Positions 45,171-54,143 are shown, numbered from the stretch's first letter. The stretch is DNA of 64,000 nt from Caldilineaceae bacterium (GCA_026645575.1 JAPKMW010000032.1:1-64000); one strand, 5' to 3'. Notes: generated from the sequence alone by a model not told the origin. Program-made: numbers and translations.

Positions 45171-45452
45171 CTACTCTTCCATGCCAATAGAGAACATGCT
45201 CTCCAGATCATGTTTGGAGAAGGCGCGGAAGGCGATGAGTGTTTCGGTATTTTCGATCCCCTCCAGGCTTAACATCTGGCTGGTGATCAGGTCGGCCATC
45301 TTTTCATTGTTGTTGACGCGGATAATCGCCACCAGATCATAACGGCCACCCACGGAATAGACCTCGGCCACGCCCTTCATCTCGACTAGCTTTTGGGCCA
45401 CATCATTAATTTGTTGACGCGCAACTTTGATTAAGACCACGGCTGTTACCAT
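45171..45452 (-). CDS. Stand-alone Lrp/AsnC ligand-binding (RAM) domain protein
   Basis: A 93-residue protein that consists only of the AsnC/Lrp effector-binding domain (VTAVVLIKVARQQINDVAQK, VAEVYSVGGRYDLVAIIRV). The helix-turn-helix is absent. Such stand-alone RAM proteins bind amino acids and form ring-like oligomers. A strong AGGAGGG ribosome site precedes the ATG at 45452, so this is the true start, not a truncated gene. What it controls is unknown. Confidence 0.9.
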   Translation of the reverse strand: MVTAVVLIKVARQQINDVAQKLVEMKGVAEVYSVGGRYDLVAIIRVNNNEKMADLITSQMLSLEGIENTETLIAFRAFSKHDLESMFSIGMEE

Positions 45453-45693
45453 CTTTGCCCTCCTGACTTGTGTGATGGTCAGTAGTCCACAGTCATGTTG
45501 TCCCTTACAAGGGGCAGAGTGTAGTCGGGAGTCGGTCGATTGCTACCTCGGCTACGGTGCGGTCTACTGATAGTGCTAAACAGTATAGGGAAAGCATATC
45601 ACTTGCCTCCTGATTGCACAACTTTTCAGCCGATCTTTCCAGCCTGCCGCCCGGATGCCCTACCTGTGTCTACGGTATGCCTACTCCTGTATT

Positions 45694-46959
45694 TTACTCC
45701 ACCAGAAAATTGACGGAAACCACATTACAAGGGCCATTGGCGCCATCGGTGCTAAAGGCGGCGGAAGTGGAGATGCGTTGGCGGTTCTGATCGACCAGCC
45801 ACGCATACCAGTTGCCGACGCGCGGGACGCCGACACTGATAATATGCGTATAAAAACCGGGCTTGCCACTACCGGAGGTTGCCGGCTGCGTCACCCACGG
45901 CCCGTCGGCTTCATAGCTAAAGACAATGCGATAGCCATCGGTTGGTTGCCCATTCACGTAGACATAGCCTTCAAAACGACTACCGCGATCGTTGGGTTGA
46001 CAGCCCACCACCACGGCCTGCGCCAAGGGTGAACCAGTGGCAGTCGGGCTGGGGGTTGCCGTTGGCGATGGCGTGAAGGTAGCGGTGGCCGTTGGTGAAG
46101 GTGTTGCCGTAGCACTGACGGTTGGTGAAGGTGTTGCCGTTGGGATTGGCGTTGTGGTTATTGGCGTTGTGGTTATTGGCGTTGTGGTTATTGGCGCTGT
46201 CGCCATCAAGGTTGGCGTGGCTGATGGCACGGGGGCAATATCCTCGGCGGTGGGAACCGTTGGCGTCACTGATACCGTAACAGTTGATGTTGGCGTTGGA
46301 GAAGGCACAGCGCCGGCAACCGTCCATTGCCAGACCAACCCATAGCTGGTGTGGATCGTATGAAAGGGGGCTTCAATGGAACCCATCCCCATCCCCTCCA
46401 CGCGGTCGGCCGGGACATCGCCGGCCGGTTGGGCAGCATAGGCGGGGGCGATGGCGAACATAGCGAAGTCGGCGGCATAGGGTTCGCCGGCTTTCTGTTC
46501 CGTTTTCACCCTGGCTTCACCATCAGCCCACTGCACCACGATCGGCAGGTTGGTGAGCCGTTGGCCGGCTTGATCCAACAGATCGACCAAGATGTGGTGG
46601 CGCCCTTGCGCTTCGGCTTCATTGTACCAACGGGCTTGGACCAGGCGCCAATAGCCGACGTTGGGGGCGACTTGCGCTTGGACCAGGCGCGCGCCCCGTT
46701 CCGTCAGGCGGGCGTCCCAGGCAACGGGTAGATCCGGCTCGATTGGCGCCGCTTGCCCCCGATCAGCTTTGGTATGAACTAGCGGCAAGTATAACGAATA
46801 GGGTAAAGCGGTTGGCGATTCTTGTGGGTTGTTACTTTGGGCCAGAAAATTCTGGTGTGAACAGAGAAGAACAATGATACTCAGGAAAAGACTGAGCAGG
46901 AATGGGGTGCAGCGACCCAAGCGAACAACTCCATACTTCCGGGTTAAGTAGTGAGTCAT
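45694..46959 (-). CDS. Secreted protein with Pro/Thr repeat spacer
   Basis: A 421-residue exported protein with a signal peptide (about 16-40). An N-terminal domain (about 55-215) with VQWADGEARV looks beta-rich. The spacer (about 217-320) is rich in Pro, Thr, Ala, Ser and Val and has the tetrad repeat ITTTPITTTP. The C-terminal domain (about 322-421) includes RFEGYVYVNGQPTDGYRIVF and FYTHIISVGVPRVGNWYAWL, a Cna-B or fibronectin-like repeat that I also associate with other secreted Chloroflexi proteins. No catalytic motif was found. Confidence 0.75.
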   Translation of the reverse strand: MTHYLTRKYGVVRLGRCTPFLLSLFLSIIVLLCSHQNFLAQSNNPQESPTALPYSLYLPLVHTKADRGQAAPIEPDLPVAWDARLTERGARLVQAQVAPNVGYWRLVQARWYNEAEAQGRHHILVDLLDQAGQRLTNLPIVVQWADGEARVKTEQKAGEPYAADFAMFAIAPAYAAQPAGDVPADRVEGMGMGSIEAPFHTIHTSYGLVWQWTVAGAVPSPTPTSTVTVSVTPTVPTAEDIAPVPSATPTLMATAPITTTPITTTPITTTPIPTATPSPTVSATATPSPTATATFTPSPTATPSPTATGSPLAQAVVVGCQPNDRGSRFEGYVYVNGQPTDGYRIVFSYEADGPWVTQPATSGSGKPGFYTHIISVGVPRVGNWYAWLVDQNRQRISTSAAFSTDGANGPCNVVSVNFLVE

Positions 46960-47273
46960 GATTATTCTGCTTCCATATAAAATTCACACGAAAACGATAA
47001 GCTAATCGTAACATAAAATAAACTATTTAACGATAACAGTTAGCTGACAGCTTTGTTTAAATAGGCAACATACTACGACAAAAATCCATCTCTTTCGTAA
47101 TCTAACAAACAAAAAGTTAACAACTCTTCGCAGACAAAGTTGCATCACGCCTCGCTCCATAGTACAATCAACCTAGCAAAGCGAATCAATGCTATCCCCG
47201 ACCATTGCCCCATTGCTCTCTTTCTGCACTCCAATGGTCGTTAGGGTTGTGTTTTAAAGGAGCAGACAAAGCA
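46960..47273. other. Divergent AT-rich intergenic region
   Basis: A 314-base gap between the divergent secreted-protein gene and the small membrane protein. It is clearly AT-rich at about 47000-47130. Promoters for both directions are expected, but no hexamer pair stands out. No ORF or hairpin was seen. Confidence 0.5.
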
Positions 47274-47576
47274 ATGATGCGGATTAAACGAATTCGGATC
47301 GGTTCAGCGGCAAGGGTCGTTGGTTTCCTCTTTTTGATCATTGGCCTGATTTTTGGCGAAGTTACTGTTTTACTTTCTTCGCGTTTACAGATCAACCTAC
47401 CTCAACTCAGCAATGAAATTATGGGATTACCCTCTCAAGCCGCCCTGGGGTTGGCCGGGTTGGTAATCATTCCCCTGGTCTACGGTCTTTTGGGCTGGTT
47501 TCTTGGTGCGCTGATTGCCGTCATCTATAACCTAAGCGCCGGCTGGTTGGGTGGTCTTGAAATTGAATATGAGTAA
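47274..47576 (+). CDS. Small two-helix membrane protein
   Basis: A 100-residue protein with two membrane helices (about 15-35 and 55-85). The end GALIAVIYNLSAGWLGGLEIE resembles a tail shared by many small membrane proteins of unknown function (DUF3566-like). ATG at 47274 or 47277, with AAGGAG 10-13 bases upstream. It is followed by the Crp regulator and the nos cluster, but it has its own gap. Function unknown. Confidence 0.65.
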   Translation: MMRIKRIRIGSAARVVGFLFLIIGLIFGEVTVLLSSRLQINLPQLSNEIMGLPSQAALGLAGLVIIPLVYGLLGWFLGALIAVIYNLSAGWLGGLEIEYE

Positions 47577-47589
47577 AAAGGCTCAATTG

Positions 47590-47598
47590 TGCTATAAT
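47590..47598 (+). promoter_or_regulatory. Extended -10 promoter of the Crp/Fnr gene
   Basis: TGCTATAAT is a perfect extended -10 box and would give a leader of about 34 bases before the ATG at 47638. The palindrome TTGATCAA lies just after it (47611-47618) and might be a regulator contact. Confidence 0.5.
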
Positions 47599-47637
47599 CA
47601 AGTGCAGTTCTTGATCAACTAGCATGAGGAGCATACC

Positions 47638-48333
47638 ATGGCCACACAAAACCCATCGGGCCGTCAATTACCGTTGGCGCTCTGGCAAAGCGTTCCCTTT
47701 TTGACCGCCTTACCGGAGGAAATTATCCAAACGCTGGCGATGGTTGCCAGTCGTCATCGCTATGCAACAGGCGCCCTGATCTTTACCGAAGGCGATCCGG
47801 TGGCTGGTCTTTGTTTGATCGAAGAAGGTACGGTGAAAATCTGTCGTTACTCAAAGGAAGGGCGCGAGCAAACGCTCAACCTCTTTAATCGCGGCGACAC
47901 CTTTAACGATGTCGCCGCGCTGGATGGCGGTCCTAACCCGGCCACCGCCATTGCCTTTACCGATGTGACCCTCTGGCGCATTGCCCGCCTTGATCTCCAA
48001 CAAGTCGCCAATCGGTACCCGGCGCTGGCCTGGGCCTTGATTGAAAGCATTGCCCGCCGCACCCGCTATCTGGTGGGGCTGGTGCAGGATCTCTCCTTAC
48101 GTAGCGTCAAGAGCCGCCTCGCCAAACTCCTTCTCGATCAAGCCAATGCTGCTGAACATGGCAATGCCCCGCCCATGCTGACCCAAGAAGAGATGGCCAG
48201 TCGCCTCGGCACCGTGCGCGAAGTAGTGGGACGCGCCCTGCGTTCCCTGGTCGCCGCCGGCATCATCGAATTTAACCGCCACCAGATTGTCGTTCTCGAC
48301 GCCGAACGGCTGGCGGAAGAAGCTGAGATTTAA
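47638..48333 (+). CDS. Crp/Fnr-family transcriptional regulator
   Basis: A 231-residue regulator with an N-terminal cyclic-nucleotide-binding-like domain (ALIFTEGDPVAGLCLIEEG ... FNRGDTFNDVAALDGG) and a C-terminal Crp-type helix-turn-helix (LTQEEMASRLGTVREVVGR). There is no N-terminal Cys cluster, so it is not an Fnr-type oxygen sensor. DNR/NnrR proteins, which lack the cluster and sense NO, control denitrification genes in other bacteria. Its position before the ferredoxin and nosZ makes it the likely regulator of the cluster (inference). A GAGGAG ribosome site precedes the ATG. Confidence 0.92.
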   Translation: MATQNPSGRQLPLALWQSVPFLTALPEEIIQTLAMVASRHRYATGALIFTEGDPVAGLCLIEEGTVKICRYSKEGREQTLNLFNRGDTFNDVAALDGGPNPATAIAFTDVTLWRIARLDLQQVANRYPALAWALIESIARRTRYLVGLVQDLSLRSVKSRLAKLLLDQANAAEHGNAPPMLTQEEMASRLGTVREVVGRALRSLVAAGIIEFNRHQIVVLDAERLAEEAEI

Positions 48334-48352
48334 ACCTCAATATCAAGCAAAG

Positions 48353-48469
48353 ACACGACAGCGGATGCAGGCCGGAGCGGATGTTTTGTCGCCGACATCC
48401 GCTGTCGTGTTGTTTTCCGCACGTTGCCTTTTCCACACAATCCCTTCCCGCCTGCATCCGCTGTCGTGT
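48353..48469. repeat. Inverted-repeat element related to that at 5023
   Basis: 48353-48372 and 48450-48469 are exact 20-bp reverse complements. A third partial copy of the arm (48395-48414) lies in between. The left end matches the element at 5023 in most of its first 31 bases (ACACxACAGCGGATG, GGAGCGGATG). It lies between the Crp gene and the ferredoxin gene. Confidence 0.75.
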
Positions 48470-48594
48470 TGTTTTACCCCACCATGAGACTTTAGTCGCA
48501 GCGCGCCCGCCGTCCCTTTGTTACCATAGCCTCAATCGTTGCGCAGCAAGAGAGATGAGTTGGCAGGCGCAAGGGGCGTAGGGAGAAGCGACGA

Positions 48595-48828
48595 ATGACA
48601 ACCCATCCACTACCGATCATTGACCACGAGTTGTGTGACGGCTGTGCGCGTTGTATCGAAGTCTGCCCGACCGGCGCCCTACAACTGGTGATGGGCAAAG
48701 CGGAATTGCGCTACCCCGATCACTGCACCTATTGTACCGCCTGTGAAGAAGCCTGCCCGACCAACGCCATTGCCTTGCCTTTTGTGGTTGTGTTGAAAAA
48801 ACGCACAGTTACAGAACCACCCGCGTAA
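48595..48828 (+). CDS. 2[4Fe-4S] ferredoxin
   Basis: A 77-residue ferredoxin with two [4Fe-4S] motifs, CDGCARCIEVCP (Cys 14, 17, 20, 24) and CTYCTACEEACP (Cys 44, 47, 50, 54). There is no signal peptide, so it is cytoplasmic. The ATG is preceded by GGGAGAAG. It lies 87 bases before nosZ. In clade II nos clusters, polyferredoxins (NosG/NosH) pass electrons to accessory steps; this short protein may do a similar job or serve the regulator's redox sensing. Its partner is not visible. Confidence 0.92.
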   Translation: MTTHPLPIIDHELCDGCARCIEVCPTGALQLVMGKAELRYPDHCTYCTACEEACPTNAIALPFVVVLKKRTVTEPPA

Positions 48829-48915
48829 AGCCGGAAAGGAGGGTTGAACTTGCAACAACGGTATCAACTTTGCAGTGAGCAATCCAGCAAAAGCAGATAA
48901 AGGAGAGTAAAAATC

Positions 48916-50928
48916 ATGAGACGTTTCTGGTATATTGCCCTGATCGTGGTCTTGCTGGTGGGCAGCGTGGCTTCGTGTGGCAGACATGAAGAGACGCCAA
49001 CGCCGGCAGCAGCGGTGCCCGCAGCCGGCAGTGAAGGCGGTCAGGCGACTGGCGCGCTACCATCAAGCGCTCTACAAATTGCCCAGGAGCGCGGACTGAC
49101 CCCTGATGACATCGACGCCGCTTTGATGACCTATACGCCGAGCGGGAAATGGGATGAATACATCAGCTTTTTCTCCGGCGGTCATTCCGGCAACATTATT
49201 GCCATCGGCGTGCCTTCCATGCGTATCCTCAAGAACATCGCCGTCTTTACCCCTGAATCGTGGCAGGGCTACGGCTATGGCTCCAAGGAGAGCGAAGAAA
49301 TACTTGACGCCGGCAATGTCGGTGATGTCAAAATTCGCATGGGCGACACCCATCACCCGGCCCTCAGCGAGACTGAAGGCGACTATGATGGGCAGTACCT
49401 CTTTATCAATGACAAGGCCAGCGCTCGTGTCGCCGTGATCGACCTACGCGACTTTGAAACCAAGCAGATTGTCAAAGACCCGAACTTGATCAGCAACCAC
49501 GGTTCGACCTTTGTCACCCCCAACACCGAATATGTTGCCCAAGGCTCCCAATATGGTACGCCCCTGGGCTGGGCGTATGCGTCACTGGATGAGTACAAAG
49601 AAAAGTATCGTGGTCTGATCACCCTCTGGAAGTTTGACCGCGAAAAGGGGCGCATCGACCCAGCGCAATCCTTTAGCATTGAAGTGCCACCCTACTGGCA
49701 AGACCTCTGTGACGCCGGTAAATTGGCGAGCGACGGCTGGGGCTTCTGCAATTCGTTTAATACCGAGATGGCGACCGGCGGCATTGAGAAGGGCAATCCA
49801 CCCTTTGAAGCGGGCGTCAGCCAACGGGATATGGACTATCTGCACATCTTTAACTGGCGCAAGGCGGAAGAAGTCTTTAAAGCCGGTAAAGCCGAAATGG
49901 TCAATGGCATCGGTGTCATCCGTATCAAGACCGCCGTTGATGAAGGCATTCTCTATCTGGCCCCCGAACCGAAAAGCCCCCACGGCGCCGATGTGACCCC
50001 TGATGGCAAGTATATCGTCGTCTCCGGCAAACTCGACCCCCATGTCACCATCTATGGTATGGAGAAGATTCAAAAGGCGATTGCCGACAAGGCGTGGGAA
50101 CTGGACGAATATGGCATTCCGGTCCTCAATTTTGACGCCGTCATGGTTGTGCAACTGGAACTGGGCCTAGGGCCGCTGCATACCCAATTTGATGACCAAG
50201 GCTTTGCCTATACCAGTCTCTTCCTGGATAGCATGGTTGCCAAATGGAAACTGGGCGGCGATGACCCGGCTGGGTACGCCGTGGTAGACAAAGTGTCGGT
50301 GCAGTACAACGTCGGTCATATCTCCGCCGCCGAAGGTGACACCGTTAGCCCGGACGGCAAATATCTGCTCGCCATCAACAAATGGGCCGTAGATCGCTTC
50401 AACCCGGTAGGGCCATTGTTGCCGCAGAATCAGCAACTGATCAATTTGGGTGGCGAAAAGATGAAGGTGATCTACGACTTGCCGATGGGCATCGGTGAGC
50501 CGCACTATGCCCAGACCATCAAAGCTGACAAGCTCAAGGCTTGGGAGGTATACCCGGAAGTCGGTTGGGACCCCATTGCCCAGGCGCCGTCGGCCAACGC
50601 AGTCAAAGTCGGCGAAGAGCGGATTGTGCGCAACGGCAACCAGGTCGAAGTCTTTATGACCGCCATCCGCTCCCACTTTACACCGGAGCATGTGGAGATC
50701 AAAAAAGGCGACCATGTGATCTGGCACATTACCAGCATCGAAACCGCCCATGACGCCACCCACGGCTTCCAACTGGGCGGCTATAATATCAGCTTGAGCA
50801 TTGAACCGGGCGAAAGCACCACCTTTGAGTTTGATGCCGTCAACGAAGGCACTTTCCCCTTCTACTGCACCGAATTCTGCTCGGCGCTCCATTTGGAGAT
50901 GTTGGGGTATCTGTTGGTGGAGCCGTAG
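48916..50928 (+). CDS. nosZ: Nitrous oxide reductase, Sec-dependent clade II, predicted lipoprotein
   Basis: A 670-residue enzyme reducing N2O to N2. The N-terminus has no twin-arginine signal; instead a short hydrophobic stretch ends in VASC (Cys 21), a lipobox, followed by a Pro/Thr/Ala linker. CuZ-type His ligands include DTHHP (144-148) and NHGSTF (His 195), and the beta-propeller is complete. The CuA domain at the C-terminus has His 612 and 616 and the signature CTEFCSALHLEM (Cys 651, Cys 655, His 659, Met 662). Sec-dependent export is the hallmark of clade II. The lipobox suggests that it is tethered to the outer face of the membrane. Confidence 0.96.
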   Translation: MRRFWYIALIVVLLVGSVASCGRHEETPTPAAAVPAAGSEGGQATGALPSSALQIAQERGLTPDDIDAALMTYTPSGKWDEYISFFSGGHSGNIIAIGVPSMRILKNIAVFTPESWQGYGYGSKESEEILDAGNVGDVKIRMGDTHHPALSETEGDYDGQYLFINDKASARVAVIDLRDFETKQIVKDPNLISNHGSTFVTPNTEYVAQGSQYGTPLGWAYASLDEYKEKYRGLITLWKFDREKGRIDPAQSFSIEVPPYWQDLCDAGKLASDGWGFCNSFNTEMATGGIEKGNPPFEAGVSQRDMDYLHIFNWRKAEEVFKAGKAEMVNGIGVIRIKTAVDEGILYLAPEPKSPHGADVTPDGKYIVVSGKLDPHVTIYGMEKIQKAIADKAWELDEYGIPVLNFDAVMVVQLELGLGPLHTQFDDQGFAYTSLFLDSMVAKWKLGGDDPAGYAVVDKVSVQYNVGHISAAEGDTVSPDGKYLLAINKWAVDRFNPVGPLLPQNQQLINLGGEKMKVIYDLPMGIGEPHYAQTIKADKLKAWEVYPEVGWDPIAQAPSANAVKVGEERIVRNGNQVEVFMTAIRSHFTPEHVEIKKGDHVIWHITSIETAHDATHGFQLGGYNISLSIEPGESTTFEFDAVNEGTFPFYCTEFCSALHLEMLGYLLVEP

Positions 50929-50931
50929 GGA

Positions 50932-51057
50932 TGACAGGATGACAAGGTGACAGGATGACAAAGTGACAAGGTGAAGGGGTGAGCAAGGTGTCGTGGCTGG
51001 TATTAAGCGAATAGGGACTAGCCCAACCTCATCATCCTGCATCTTGTCATCCTGTCA
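50932..51057. repeat. Inverted short-repeat element downstream of nosZ
   Basis: TGACAGGATGACAAG (50932-50946) pairs with 51043-51057. The region between has more copies of TGACAAGG/TGACAGGA words. The words also make up the array inside mfd. It could terminate or attenuate transcription after nosZ. Confidence 0.65.
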
Positions 51058-51078
51058 CAAAAGAAGGGAGATACAACG

Positions 51079-51729
51079 ATGACGGACAGCATGGAACGAC
51101 TAGTCGGCCCCAGAGTATCGGCGGCGGAGATGCGGGCGCATCGGGTGCGCTATTGGTTGCCGACACTCTTTTTTGTGGTGGCGGCGGTCTTGTTGATGAT
51201 TTCGATTTTGCAGCCTTACTGGGAGTTGACCTTACATGCGCCCCAATACCCCAAAGGGTTGGTCGTGACAGCTTATGTCAACCGCTTGGAAGGGGATGTC
51301 GCAGAGATTGATGGGCTGAATCACTATATCGGGATGCGGCCCTTGAATGAAGCGGCGACTTTTGAGCGCACCATTTCAATCTATGGCATTACGATGCTGG
51401 CGCTGTTAATTGTGGCCGCGGTCTATGTTCACAACCGCTGGGCGGCGCTCTTGGCCTTGCCGGCGCTCTTGATGCCGGTCATCTTTCTGGCCGATCTGCA
51501 ATACTGGTTGGCAAACTTCGGACAGAATTTAGACCCCACGGCGCCGCTCTCCAGCAGTATCAAGCCTTTTGTGCCGCCGGTCTTGGGCGAAGGCAAGATT
51601 GCCCAGTTTCGCACCGTGGCCGAGCCGGGGATTGGCTTGTGGTTAGCGATAGCAGCATCGGTGGTGATCCTAGGAGGGTTGTGGCTTCATCGACGGGCGT
51701 ATAAGCCGTTGGTGGACGGGCAGGGGTGA
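51079..51729 (+). CDS. nos-cluster membrane protein (possible NosB counterpart)
   Basis: A 216-residue protein with four predicted membrane helices (about 27-48, 96-114, 121-140, 184-204). The extracytoplasmic loop after helix 1 has YWELTLHAPQYPKGLVV and LNHYIGMRPL, which could bind metal (His, Met). It sits between nosZ and nosD, the place where clade II clusters carry the uncharacterised membrane protein NosB. I cannot prove homology from the sequence. GGGAG precedes the ATG. Confidence 0.75.
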   Translation: MTDSMERLVGPRVSAAEMRAHRVRYWLPTLFFVVAAVLLMISILQPYWELTLHAPQYPKGLVVTAYVNRLEGDVAEIDGLNHYIGMRPLNEAATFERTISIYGITMLALLIVAAVYVHNRWAALLALPALLMPVIFLADLQYWLANFGQNLDPTAPLSSSIKPFVPPVLGEGKIAQFRTVAEPGIGLWLAIAASVVILGGLWLHRRAYKPLVDGQG

Positions 51730-51840
51730 TTCTGATCAACGCGGAGTCAGGCACGCTTCGCGCCGGTCCGCTTCCGCTTACTGAAACCATCAGACAACAT
51801 TCGGGAATTCATGGCTGTCTAATGGCTGATAAGAAGTAAA

Positions 51841-51873
51841 TTCAAGGCTTTTTCAAGGCTTTTTCAAGGCTGA
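51841..51873. repeat. 11-bp tandem repeat, three copies
   Basis: The unit TTCAAGGCTTT is repeated at 51841, 51852 and (with two end changes) 51863, directly before the nosD ribosome site. It probably arose by slippage. Confidence 0.8.
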
Positions 51874-51885
51874 TAACGGGGTGAG

Positions 51886-53259
51886 ATGATGAAGCGCTAC
51901 TGGATCGTTCTAGGGTTAATCGTAGCACTGCTGCCGTTGCGCTTAAGCGCACAGCAGGAAACGTTTGATCTGGCCGCGGCATTGGCAGCGGCGGCGCCGG
52001 GAGCGACGGTGGTAGTGCCGCCAGGAGTTTATGCCGGCCCGTTACAGATTGAAAAGCCAGTGGTGTTAGTGGGTGAGGGCTATCCGGTGATTGATGGGGG
52101 CGGTCAAGGCGATGTGATCACGATCAATGCGCCTGGGGTGACGATTCGTGGCTTTGTCGTGCGCAACAGTGGTGATTCACTCGACCATGAACATGCCGGC
52201 ATTACTGGTCTGGCCGCTGCGGCGACGATTGAAGAGAATCGCTTGGAGGATGTCCTCTTTGGCATCTACCTGAAGAATGCGCCGAATAGTGTGGTGCGTA
52301 ATAACTTGGTGCTTTCCAAGGATTTGGAGATTGGCCGGCGCGGCGACAGCATTCGCCTTTGGTATTGCGCACATGCCCTGGTCGAAGGCAATACGGTGCG
52401 CGGTGGGCGCGATGTGATCATCTGGTATGCGCCCCATAGCATTGTGCGCAACAACTTGGTCGAGACGAGTCGCTATGGTCTCCACCTCATGTCCACCGAT
52501 GATTTGGTGATCGAGTCCAATATATTACGCCGAAACTCGGTGGGGATCTATGTGATGTATGGCAGCGGTTTTATCGTGCGCAACAATCTGCTCTATGACA
52601 ATCGCGGCCCTAGTGGCTATGGCATCGGTCTGAAAGATGCTGATCAATTTGTGGCGGAAGGTAATCGGATTGTCAGCAATCGCGTCGGGTTATATGCCGA
52701 TATTGCGCCCCGCAACGACAAAATCACGGCCCAGTTTACCCGGAATCTTTTTGCCTATAACGAAATCGGGGTCACGCTCCTACCATTGGTGCAACACATG
52801 CGCTACACCGACAACGTTTTTCAAGATAACCACGAGCAGATGACGGTGAGCGGCAGCGGTCAACTGGTGAACAACGCCTGGTCGCAGGCGGGACGGGGCA
52901 ATTATTGGAGCGATTACGCCGGCTTTGACGCCGACGCTAATGGGGTGGGCGATTTACCCTATCGGGTGCAGAGCCTTTATGAGGATCTGCTGCAAAGCTA
53001 CCCTGAACTGCGCCTCTTCCAACTCAGTCCGGCCACCCAGGCGCTCGACCTGGCGGCCCAAGCCTTCCCAATCTTTCAACCGGAACCCAAACTGGTTGAT
53101 GAACATCCGTTGACGGCGCCCCCCGCGCTCGCGACGGTTCCTGGCTTGCCGACGACCCCGATTTTGAGCAACCTGCTGGCCGCTATTGTTATGGTCGGCC
53201 TGGCGTTGACAATTTTGGGCTGGGCCACGCGTAAACCGGGTTGGCGCAGCAGCCGATAA
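51886..53259 (+). CDS. nosD: Nitrous oxide reductase maturation protein NosD
   Basis: A 457-residue protein with a signal peptide (about 4-22). The body (about 60-370) is a right-handed parallel beta-helix with the repeated pattern IVRNNLV or VVRNNLVLS, as in periplasmic copper-binding NosD. A C-terminal membrane helix (about 428-448) anchors it. NosD acts with the NosFY ABC complex to build the CuZ cluster of NosZ. Two consecutive ATG codons at 51886 and 51889 are possible starts; GGGGTGAG just before them favours the second. It is followed after 13 bases by the SCO gene. Confidence 0.95.
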   Translation: MMKRYWIVLGLIVALLPLRLSAQQETFDLAAALAAAAPGATVVVPPGVYAGPLQIEKPVVLVGEGYPVIDGGGQGDVITINAPGVTIRGFVVRNSGDSLDHEHAGITGLAAAATIEENRLEDVLFGIYLKNAPNSVVRNNLVLSKDLEIGRRGDSIRLWYCAHALVEGNTVRGGRDVIIWYAPHSIVRNNLVETSRYGLHLMSTDDLVIESNILRRNSVGIYVMYGSGFIVRNNLLYDNRGPSGYGIGLKDADQFVAEGNRIVSNRVGLYADIAPRNDKITAQFTRNLFAYNEIGVTLLPLVQHMRYTDNVFQDNHEQMTVSGSGQLVNNAWSQAGRGNYWSDYAGFDADANGVGDLPYRVQSLYEDLLQSYPELRLFQLSPATQALDLAAQAFPIFQPEPKLVDEHPLTAPPALATVPGLPTTPILSNLLAAIVMVGLALTILGWATRKPGWRSSR

Positions 53260-53272
53260 GGGGATAAAACTC

Positions 53273-53971
53273 ATGAAAGTGCTGAAAACCATTACCATTT
53301 TGCTTCCATTCCTGTTGGCTGCCGGGGTGATGAGTGGCGCCTTGTCGGCAACACAACCATCAACGCAACTGCCGGCGGCGCAAACAACCACGCAAGTGGT
53401 AGCCCAACCAGCAGCGGCTGATATTAGCTTCAAAGTAGTAGGCCAGCCAGCCGGGCTTTACGGCAAGGTCTACAACCCGCCCCGCCCCGCTTTTGATTTC
53501 ACGTTGCCGACCGGCAATGGCGAGCGCACCCCGTTGAGCGATTACCAGGGACGTGTGGTGCTGATCTTCTTCGGCTACACCAATTGCCCGGACATTTGCC
53601 CCACGACCCTGGCGGACGTCAAGGCTGCGTTGGCGCAACTGGGCGATAAGGCCAAGGAGGTGACCGTACTTTTTATCACGGTTGATCCTACCCATGACAC
53701 GCCGGCACGCCTGGCCGAGTACCTGGGCTATTTCCATGAACCAAGTTTTGTTGGCCTGAGCGGCACGGAAGCAGAAACTGCCGCAATCGCCTATCAATAT
53801 GGCGCCAAGTTCTATCGGGAAGAAGGTGCGACGGCCACCGGCGGCTATACAATGGCCCACACCGCCCGCCTCTTTCTGATCAACCGCCAGGGCCAATGGG
53901 CGATGACGATGGAGTATGGCACCCCCGCCCAACAGATTGCCGCCAATCTAACCTATTGGCTAGGCCACTGA
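53273..53971 (+). CDS. SCO1/SenC-family copper chaperone
   Basis: A 232-residue thioredoxin-fold protein with a signal peptide or anchor (about 7-27). The copper motif is GYTNCPDICPTT (Cys 105, Cys 109), with the third ligand His 196 in TMAHTARLFLI. SCO proteins deliver copper to CuA sites of cytochrome oxidases; in this position it probably serves the CuA centre of NosZ (inference). It is 13 bases after nosD, hence the same transcript. The sequence is complete. Confidence 0.94.
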   Translation: MKVLKTITILLPFLLAAGVMSGALSATQPSTQLPAAQTTTQVVAQPAAADISFKVVGQPAGLYGKVYNPPRPAFDFTLPTGNGERTPLSDYQGRVVLIFFGYTNCPDICPTTLADVKAALAQLGDKAKEVTVLFITVDPTHDTPARLAEYLGYFHEPSFVGLSGTEAETAAIAYQYGAKFYREEGATATGGYTMAHTARLFLINRQGQWAMTMEYGTPAQQIAANLTYWLGH

Positions 53972-53973
53972 TA

Positions 53974-54143
53974 GTAGGGGCGTACCCTTGCGGTCGCCCT
54001 CCATTCCCCGGCCAATAGGGCGACCGCAAGGGTACGCCCCTACGGGTAATCGGTGTGTGAAGAAGGGAAGATCGCAAGGGAGCGCCCCTACGGGTAATCG
54101 GTGTGTGAAAAGGATGGGGCGACCGCAAGGGTACGTCCCTACC
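53974..54143. repeat. GTAGGGGCGTACCCTTGCGG repeat cluster
   Basis: A 27-bp perfect stem (53974-54000 with 54017-54043) starts three bases after the SCO stop. Two further partial copies of the right arm follow (54070-54102 and 54117-54141), each separated by the shared sequence GGGTAATCGGTGTGTGAA. The array separates nosD-SCO from nosFY. Confidence 0.8.
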
